A program made the position numbers and the translations under genes. The notes below the pieces were generated by a model that saw nothing but the letters and a program-made list of their open reading frames with translations, had not been told where the DNA came from and made no database searches. This document shows positions 58,403 to 64,000 of a DNA stretch of 64,000 nt, piece after piece. Numbering within the stretch: the stretch's first letter is position 1; each line of letters opens with the position of its first letter. Source of the DNA: Dyella flava (GTDB lineage Bacteria; Pseudomonadota; Gammaproteobacteria; Xanthomonadales; Rhodanobacteraceae); assembly GCF_016904955.1 (NCBI RefSeq), contig NZ_JADIKE010000038.1, positions 434,001 to 498,000 on the forward strand. The letters are read 5' to 3'.

Positions 58403-61400
58403 TTATGCAGCCTTGCGTGCGCCCAGCTTGCCAAGAATCTCTTCGGCAGCCCGAATCCGTTCGCTGGCGCCGGGCAGTTCCATGTTGACCTTCAGCTTGT
58501 CCTGTCCATCCAGCTTGTACACGCGCGGATAATTCTGGATCAGGCGAATGATCGCCATGGGATCCACATCGGGCTTGTCGCGGAAGGTGACGCGTCCCCC
58601 GTTGGCGCCGAAGTCGAGTTTGCGCACACCCAGCGGGGTGGCCATCAGTTTCAGACTGGCAATCGCGAACAGTTGCTTGACGGCGTCCGGCAGCAGGCCG
58701 AAGCGGTCGATCATTTCCACCTGCAGTTCGCGCAGTGATTCCCCGTCACGGGCGCTGGCGATGCGCTTGTACAAAGTCAGGCGCGTGTGCACGTCGGGCA
58801 GGTAATCATCGGGAATCAATGCAGGCAGGTGCAGTTCCACTTCGGTTTCGTGCTCGCTGCTCAGATCAAAGTCGGGCACCTTGCCGGACTTCAGGGCGCG
58901 AACGGCACGCTCGAGCAGTTCTGTATAAAGGCCGAAGCCGATTTCCTGGATCTGGCCGGATTGTTCATCGCCGAGCAATTCGCCGGCGCCACGGATTTCC
59001 AGATCGTGCGTGGCCAGCGTAAAGCCCGCGCCGAGTTCTTCCAGCGACGCCAGTGCTTCCAGTCGCTTCTCGGCATCGGCGGTGATGCTTTTGCGATCCG
59101 GTACGACCAGATACGCATATGCGCGATGGTGCGAGCGTCCCACACGGCCACGCAATTGATGCAGCTGCGCCAGGCCAAAGCGATCCGCCCGATTGATGAT
59201 GATGGTGTTGGCGGTCGGGATATCGATGCCGGTTTCGATAATCGTGGTGCAAACCAGTACGTTGAAGCGCTGGCGATGGAAGTCCGCCATCACTTGTTCC
59301 AGTTCGCGCTCCGGCATCTGGCCGTGAGCAATGCCGATGCGCGCGTCGGGAATCAGCTCCTGTAGTTCGCGTGCCGAGCGTTCGATGCTTTCCACTTCGT
59401 TGTGCAGGAAATACACCTGACCGCCGCGTTGCAATTCGCGCTGGAAGGCCTCGCGGATCAGCGCGGGTTCCCACGCGGAAATAAACGTGCGCACGGCCAT
59501 GCGATGGGCCGGCGGCGTGGTAATTAGCGAAAGATCGCGCAGGCCGCTCATGGCCATGTTGAGCGTGCGCGGGATTGGCGTGGCGGTCATGGTCAGCAGA
59601 TCGACTTCAGCGCGCAGCTTCTTGAGCTGTTCTTTCTGGCGCACGCCGAAACGCTGCTCCTCGTCCACGATCACCAGACCGAGCTGCTTGAACTTGATAT
59701 CCGACTGCAGCAGCTTGTGCGTGCCGACGATTACGTCGATATGGCCGTCGGCGAGGCGCTTGAGCGCTTCGTTCACTTCCTTGGTGGAGCGGAAACGGGA
59801 CAGCACATCCACGCGCACCGGCCAATCAGCGAAGCGGTCGGCGAAATTGCGATAGTGCTGCTGGGCGAGCAGCGTGGTGGGAACCAGCACCGCCACCTGC
59901 TTGCCGGCAGTAGCCGCTGCGAAAGCAGCGCGCAGTGCAACCTCGGTCTTGCCGAAGCCGACGTCGCCGCAGATCACGCGGTCCATCGCACGCGGTGCGG
60001 CCAGATCCGTCAGCACGGCATCGATGGCATGCAACTGGTCGGGGGTTTCCTCGAACGGGAAGCTGCTGCCGAATTCCTCCACCAGTTGGCGGTCGATCGG
60101 CAGCGATTCACCGCCGCGCGCTTCGCGCTGGGCGTAGATGGCCAGCAACTCGGCGGCGACGTCGCGTACTTTCTCGGCGGCTTTCTTGCGTGCGCGTTCC
60201 CACGCATCCCCACCCAGCGAATGCAGCGGCGCCAATTCCGGCGCAGTGCCGGAGTAGCGGCTGACCAGGCCGAGTTGCGCCACGGGCACGTAGAGCTTGT
60301 CGCCCTTGGCGTATTCGATGGTCAGGAACTCGCCGGCCATGCCGCCCAGTTCCATCGACACCAGCCCCTGGTAGCGGCCCACGCCATGGTCGACGTGCAC
60401 GATCGGCGAGCCGATCGACAGTTCGGTCAGGTCGCGGATGATGGTATCGGGATCGCGCGCCGCGCCACGCCGGCGGCGGCGTTCCGTGCGCACGCGTTCG
60501 CCGAACAGTTCGCGCTCGGTCAGCACGGCGATCGCCGGCTTGGTCAGCGCGAAGCCTTGCTCCAGCGGAGCGATCGTGATGGTGAGCTTGTTTGCATCCT
60601 GCAGGAAGCCAGACCAGCCATCGACGTTCTGCGGTCGCAAGCCTGCAGCGGCGAGCTGTTCCAGCAGCGCCTCGCGGCGGCCGGCTGAATCGGCTGCAAT
60701 CAGCACGCGGCCCGGATAGCTTTCGATGAAGTGCCGCAGCGACGTGCCGGGTTCTTCACCCTTGCGATTGAGCGGCACATCCGGAGCCGGCTGCGTGCCG
60801 GCTGCAACGGCATGTTCGTGGCCGCTGTCGACCACTTCCACGCGCAGTCGCCTGTTGAGCTGCTCGCGCAGTTGTTCGGGCGAGAGATACAACTCGGCGG
60901 GTGGCAGCACCGGGCGCTCGATATCGTGCGCGCGCTGATCGTAGCGTTCGGCTGTCTGTGCCCAGAACTGTTCGGACGCTTCACCGCTGCCTTCGCCAAG
61001 CACAAACAGCGCATCGTCGGCGAGGTAATCGAACAAGGTGGCCGTCTGGTCGAAGAACAGCGGCAGGTAATACTCGATACCGCCCGGCGTCACGCCTTCC
61101 TTCATGTCCTGATAGAGCGGACAACGGCGCACATCGATCGGGAAACGTTCACGTAGACGGCTGCGGAAGGACTTGGCGGCTTCGTCAGTGACGGGGAATT
61201 CGCGTGCGGGCAGCAATTCGACTTTTTCGACCTGCTGCTGTGAGCGCTGCGTTTCCGGATCAAAGCTGCGGATCGATTCCACTTCGTCATCGAACAGTTC
61301 GATGCGGTAAGGCTCACGCGCGCCCATCGGGAAGATGTCGATCAGTGCGCCGCGCACGGCGAAATCGCCCGGCTCGGCGACCTGTGGTACGTGGCGATAG

Positions 61401-61852
61401 CCGGATCCTTCCAGGCGGCGCTGTTCGGCGGCGAGATCAAGCTTTTGCCCTTTGCGCAGCATCAGGCCCGAGCCGGTGATATGCGTGCGCGGCGCAATGC
61501 GCTGCATCAAGGTGGCGGCTGACACCACCAGCACGCCGCGTTTCACGCTGGGCAGCTGGTAAAGCGTGGCGATGCGCTGCGAGACGATGTCCGGATGCGG
61601 ACTGAAAACATCGTAGGGCAGGGTTTCCCAATCGGGAAAATGCAGCACCGGCAGCGAGCCCGAGAAGATGCGCAGTTCGTCTTCCAGTGCATGGGCGCGC
61701 TGGGTATCCCTGGTCACGACGACCAGCAAGCCGCTATGCGATGTTGCCGCTTCGGCAACCAGCAGGGCCCGTGCTGAACCGTGTGGCGGGGTCCAGAAGC
61801 GGCGTTGCTTGGGAGTGGTGGGAAGAGGCGGGTGGCTGATCGGATTGGGCAT
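58403..61852 (-). CDS. mfd: Transcription-repair coupling factor
   Basis: Mfd removes stalled RNA polymerase and recruits UvrA. ATG 61852 gives MPNPISHPPLPTTPKQRRFW and 1149 residues (E. coli 1148). Order: UvrB-like D1 domains (F-P-D-W-E-T-L-P-Y-D), RNA polymerase-interacting domain near 480-545 (V-H-V-D-H-G-V-G-R-Y), DEAD helicase (G-D-V-G-F-G-K-T-E near 640, D-E-E-Q-R-F-G), helicase C-terminal (Q-L-R-G-R-V-G-R), and the TRCF domain at the end. Confidence 0.98.
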   Translation of the reverse strand: MPNPISHPPLPTTPKQRRFWTPPHGSARALLVAEAATSHSGLLVVVTRDTQRAHALEDELRIFSGSLPVLHFPDWETLPYDVFSPHPDIVSQRIATLYQLPSVKRGVLVVSAATLMQRIAPRTHITGSGLMLRKGQKLDLAAEQRRLEGSGYRHVPQVAEPGDFAVRGALIDIFPMGAREPYRIELFDDEVESIRSFDPETQRSQQQVEKVELLPAREFPVTDEAAKSFRSRLRERFPIDVRRCPLYQDMKEGVTPGGIEYYLPLFFDQTATLFDYLADDALFVLGEGSGEASEQFWAQTAERYDQRAHDIERPVLPPAELYLSPEQLREQLNRRLRVEVVDSGHEHAVAAGTQPAPDVPLNRKGEEPGTSLRHFIESYPGRVLIAADSAGRREALLEQLAAAGLRPQNVDGWSGFLQDANKLTITIAPLEQGFALTKPAIAVLTERELFGERVRTERRRRRGAARDPDTIIRDLTELSIGSPIVHVDHGVGRYQGLVSMELGGMAGEFLTIEYAKGDKLYVPVAQLGLVSRYSGTAPELAPLHSLGGDAWERARKKAAEKVRDVAAELLAIYAQREARGGESLPIDRQLVEEFGSSFPFEETPDQLHAIDAVLTDLAAPRAMDRVICGDVGFGKTEVALRAAFAAATAGKQVAVLVPTTLLAQQHYRNFADRFADWPVRVDVLSRFRSTKEVNEALKRLADGHIDVIVGTHKLLQSDIKFKQLGLVIVDEEQRFGVRQKEQLKKLRAEVDLLTMTATPIPRTLNMAMSGLRDLSLITTPPAHRMAVRTFISAWEPALIREAFQRELQRGGQVYFLHNEVESIERSARELQELIPDARIGIAHGQMPERELEQVMADFHRQRFNVLVCTTIIETGIDIPTANTIIINRADRFGLAQLHQLRGRVGRSHHRAYAYLVVPDRKSITADAEKRLEALASLEELGAGFTLATHDLEIRGAGELLGDEQSGQIQEIGFGLYTELLERAVRALKSGKVPDFDLSSEHETEVELHLPALIPDDYLPDVHTRLTLYKRIASARDGESLRELQVEMIDRFGLLPDAVKQLFAIASLKLMATPLGVRKLDFGANGGRVTFRDKPDVDPMAIIRLIQNYPRVYKLDGQDKLKVNMELPGASERIRAAEEILGKLGARKAA

Positions 61853-61970
61853 GGGAAGGCGGCATGAAGGGCGCAGCCTCAAGGCCGCGCCGAGCGAGCG
61901 CGCAAGTGTAGCGCGTTGGCCCTGTTGCCTTCCGGGAAGTGTTTCAAAACCCGTCTGCGGGGTGGAGCCC

Positions 61971-62588
61971 TCAGAGCTTCAGGCTGATCTGCGCGGTGCC
62001 TGTTTCGCCCGGCACCATCTTGGCGACGAAGCCGAGCTCCTTGCACAGGTCCAGCATGGGGCGGTTTTCCATCAGCACGTAGCCCCAAAGCTCGCTGAGG
62101 CCACGGCGGCGGCATTCGTCGACCAGCCGCTGCATCACCAGCGCGCCCAGGCCGATGCGGGTCCATTCGCGTTCCACCAGCACCGAGAACTCGGCGCTGT
62201 TGGCTGCAACATCCACAAAGATGCGGCCCACGCCGCGCAGTTCGGCAGGTTTGACCGTTTCGTCCATCAGGGCGTAGGCCGCTTCCAGTTCCGGATCGAT
62301 GCGGCACAGGCGCTGCGCCATCGAGATCGGCAGTTCCGACATCGCATGCATGAAGCGGCGGCGCACGTCCTGCGGCGACAGCCGTTTGAAGCAACGCTGC
62401 AGGGCAGCGACGTCACCGGGCTCGACGCGGCGCATCACCAGTTCGCGGCCATCGGCCGTGTGCACGACCTCGCCCTGGGCGGTGGTGACGATGCGCGGGC
62501 AGGCGAAACGTTCGCCGCTACGGGGCGGCAGCTGGGCGTGCCGGGAATGGGATTCAAAATCGCGAGCAGGGGTCATAGGCATGCCCAT
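61971..62588 (-). CDS. GNAT family N-acetyltransferase
   Basis: About 205 residues from ATG 62588 (62582 and 62576 are alternatives; no clear ribosome-binding site). The GNAT domain has L-V-M-R-R-V-E-P-G-D near 55, and R-I-G-L-G-A-L-V-M for acetyl-CoA near 150. The sequence resembles the C-terminal acetyltransferase part of Pat/YfiQ-like protein lysine acetyltransferases but lacks their acyl-CoA synthetase part. TATAGT at 62591-62596 on the minus strand could be a -10 box that would make the transcript nearly leaderless. Confidence 0.85.
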   Translation of the reverse strand: MGMPMTPARDFESHSRHAQLPPRSGERFACPRIVTTAQGEVVHTADGRELVMRRVEPGDVAALQRCFKRLSPQDVRRRFMHAMSELPISMAQRLCRIDPELEAAYALMDETVKPAELRGVGRIFVDVAANSAEFSVLVEREWTRIGLGALVMQRLVDECRRRGLSELWGYVLMENRPMLDLCKELGFVAKMVPGETGTAQISLKL

Positions 62589-62743
62589 ACTATAGCGTAT
62601 TGTTTGCACTGCAACATGAATAAATCACAGCGATTAGGACTTGAACTATTTGCCTTGCCGCCTCTGCTGCAAAGAAATCATGCTTTGTCACGGCCTGCGT
62701 CACCAGGTCTCATGCTGCATCGCGACATGGCGTACTTGCAGGC

Positions 62744-63652
62744 CTAATCCGTTATATCCGGTTCGAAAAAGCTCCAGCGTATGTCGGTGAACTGCGCCTT
62801 CATCGCCGCTTCCACGGTGTTGATGGCGTGGATCAGGGCGAGGCTGTCCGGCGTCGGCGCCATCCGCGCCTTGACGGCCACCATCACGTCCGGACCCATT
62901 TGCAGCGTGATCAGGTTATAGACCTGGGCTACTTCAGGACGATGATCGAGGAAGGCCAGCAGCTCGGCACGCCGCCGCGGCTCCACCCCTTGGCCGATCA
63001 ACAACGCCTTCACCTCGATCGCCAGGGCGATTGCCACTACCACCAGCAGGACCCCGATGGCGACGGTGCCGAGTGCGTCGAACAGCAGGTTGCCGGTGAG
63101 CATGGTTGCGCCGATCGCCAGCGCTGCCAGGCACAGGCCGAGCAGGGCAGCGAGATCTTCGCCGAAGATCACCAGCAATTCGCTTGAGCGCGTCTGACGA
63201 AACCACTGCCACAAACTTTGCTCGCCGCGAGCAAGGTTCACTTCACGCATGCAGCCGCGCATCGAGATGCTTTCAGCCACGATGCCGAACAGCAGTACGC
63301 CCAAAGCCAGCCACGGCCAGGTCAGCGGTTCGGGGTGGGTGAGCTTGTGCGTGCCTTCGTAGATCGAAAACAAGCCGCCGACCGCGAACAGCAAGATGGC
63401 CACGACGAATGACCAGAAGTACAAGGCGCGGCCCCAGCCCAGCGGATAATCGTCCGAGGGCGGTTTTTTAGACTGCCGCATGCCGAGCAGCAGCAAGCCC
63501 TGATTGCCGCAATCAGCCAATGAGTGCACCGCCTCCGCCATCATCGCGCCCGAACCGGTGATCACCGCGGCGACCAGCTTGGCGATGAAGATCGCAGCAT
63601 TGGCGCCCAACGCCAGCAGGATGGCTTTCAGCGAATTGGCATGGCCGGACAT
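62744..63652 (-). CDS. Cation diffusion facilitator family transporter
   Basis: The 302-residue protein has six membrane helices with the CDF metal-site residues H-S-L-A-D-C-G-N in helix 2 and a later E-D-x-x-A-L in helix 5 in place of the common HxxxD, followed by a C-terminal cytoplasmic domain. It resembles the SLC30A9-like branch. CDF proteins export zinc, iron, cobalt or manganese in exchange for protons. The metal here is not deducible. It stands alone on the minus strand. Confidence 0.9.
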   Translation of the reverse strand: MSGHANSLKAILLALGANAAIFIAKLVAAVITGSGAMMAEAVHSLADCGNQGLLLLGMRQSKKPPSDDYPLGWGRALYFWSFVVAILLFAVGGLFSIYEGTHKLTHPEPLTWPWLALGVLLFGIVAESISMRGCMREVNLARGEQSLWQWFRQTRSSELLVIFGEDLAALLGLCLAALAIGATMLTGNLLFDALGTVAIGVLLVVVAIALAIEVKALLIGQGVEPRRRAELLAFLDHRPEVAQVYNLITLQMGPDVMVAVKARMAPTPDSLALIHAINTVEAAMKAQFTDIRWSFFEPDITD

Positions 63653-63707
63653 GCAGCACTCCCGGTTACGGATGAGCCTCGTCAGGCGTTCGCCTGGATG
63701 ATCGTTA

Positions 63708-64000
63708 TCAGTGAATACCCACGCCTACGCCAACGCCGAAATGGATGTCTGGATGGCCAGCACGCATTTCTGCTGCCGTCCACCGGTGCGATTGCGTCAC
63801 GCTGACCAACGGATACACATAAGCCGCCTGATCCACCTGCTCGTTGCGGCTACCGTTGAGTGTGCCGCTGATCGTCACCAGGCTGCCGCCTGGGAAGCTG
63901 AAGGACTCCAGATAGCCGGGATACACCGCAATAAAGCGTCCCACCGCTTGTCCATTGGTCAGCGGACGCTGCGATGAATCCAGCGGATAGGCCAGGATTT
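63708..64000 (-). CDS. Slp family outer membrane lipoprotein, 5' end outside window
   Basis: Only the C-terminal 97 or so residues are present. They read L-A-Y-P-L-D-S-S-Q-R-P-L, G-R-F-I-A-V-Y-P-G-Y-L-E, then P-G-G-S-L-V-T-I-S-G-T-L-N-G and a Tyr-Pro-Leu-Val-Ser-Val ending, the pattern of the Slp/YeaY outer membrane lipoproteins seen in starvation-induced cells. The signal and lipobox lie beyond the right edge. Confidence 0.82.
   Translation of the reverse strand, partial: ILAYPLDSSQRPLTNGQAVGRFIAVYPGYLESFSFPGGSLVTISGTLNGSRNEQVDQAAYVYPLVSVTQSHRWTAAEMRAGHPDIHFGVGVGVGIH

Overview
The window is chromosomal DNA of a GC-rich gammaproteobacterium of the order Xanthomonadales, most likely the Rhodanobacteraceae side (Dyella/Rhodanobacter/Luteibacter-like). 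The grounds are gene order (dxr-cdsA-uppS-frr-pyrH-tsf-rpsB diverging from map-glnD-dapD-spx/arsC-like-dapE), the family content (DUF2007 'pathogenicity-like' protein, DUF6491, EgtB/EgtD, minCDE) and the palindromic intergenic repeats. The species is inferred from memory of gene order, not from a search. There are no rRNA or tRNA genes, no prophage, no intact insertion sequence and no CRISPR array. Coding density is high, and many neighbours overlap by 4 bases (ATGA), so most genes sit in short operons.

Layout. 1-4600 (minus): pyrH, frr, uppS, cdsA and the start of a dxr-like gene that runs off the left edge, i.e. ribosome recycling, UMP synthesis, lipid carrier and phospholipid precursors. 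A VOC protein diverges from pyrH and shares a bidirectional terminator with tsf. 4600-14870: rpsB-tsf (minus) diverge from map-glnD and a lysine/peptidoglycan-precursor operon (dapD, a ceramidase-like membrane protein, an Spx/ArsC-like protein, dapE), then a MAPEG protein. 14870-19200: a lipoprotein phosphodiester glycosidase coupled to a penicillin-acylase-type hydrolase, and two overlapping Nudix hydrolases. 19200-23220 (minus): an ACP/ketosynthase pair, a hydrolase with two SMR-type half-transporters, and a small secreted protein downstream of parC. 26100-29310: a fluoride riboswitch heading crcB-DUF190-cfa-traB/gumN. 29300-33630 (minus): a GT9 glycosyltransferase, a small HExxH protein, and a GNAT-minC-minD-minE operon. 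33850-41220 (plus): a NarL-type two-component pair, a membrane-anchored SRPBCC protein and a three-gene Gld-type ABC system. 41380-44680: cytochrome oxidase/copper assembly (CtaG, PCuAC, Sco) with a metallophosphoesterase and a DUF423 protein. 44700-52700: a transglutaminase-like protein, purT, a membrane-tethered glutamate-synthase-domain protein, bpt, a DUF2007 protein, tesB, ampD and a small hydrolase coupled to rlmKL. 54900-64000: two small exported proteins, egtB-egtD (ergothioneine), mfd, a GNAT protein, a CDF cation transporter and the 3' end of an slp-type lipoprotein gene.

The most notable non-routine observations are: (1) a Dxr homologue in the canonical operon position whose catalytic lysine, metal ligands and loop residues all appear replaced; (2) a fluoride riboswitch whose apparent operon includes cyclopropane fatty acid synthase; (3) a three-copy family of 81-97 bp palindromic repeats sitting at gene 3' ends, one supplying a stop codon; (4) an 88-bp element with perfect 34-base inverted arms and TA ends that also supplies a stop codon; (5) a two-gene ACP/ketosynthase unit; (6) a coupled acylase/phosphodiester glycosidase pair; and (7) an S2 ribosomal protein with an RGG-type tail. 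No large undescribed defence or secretion system is visible.
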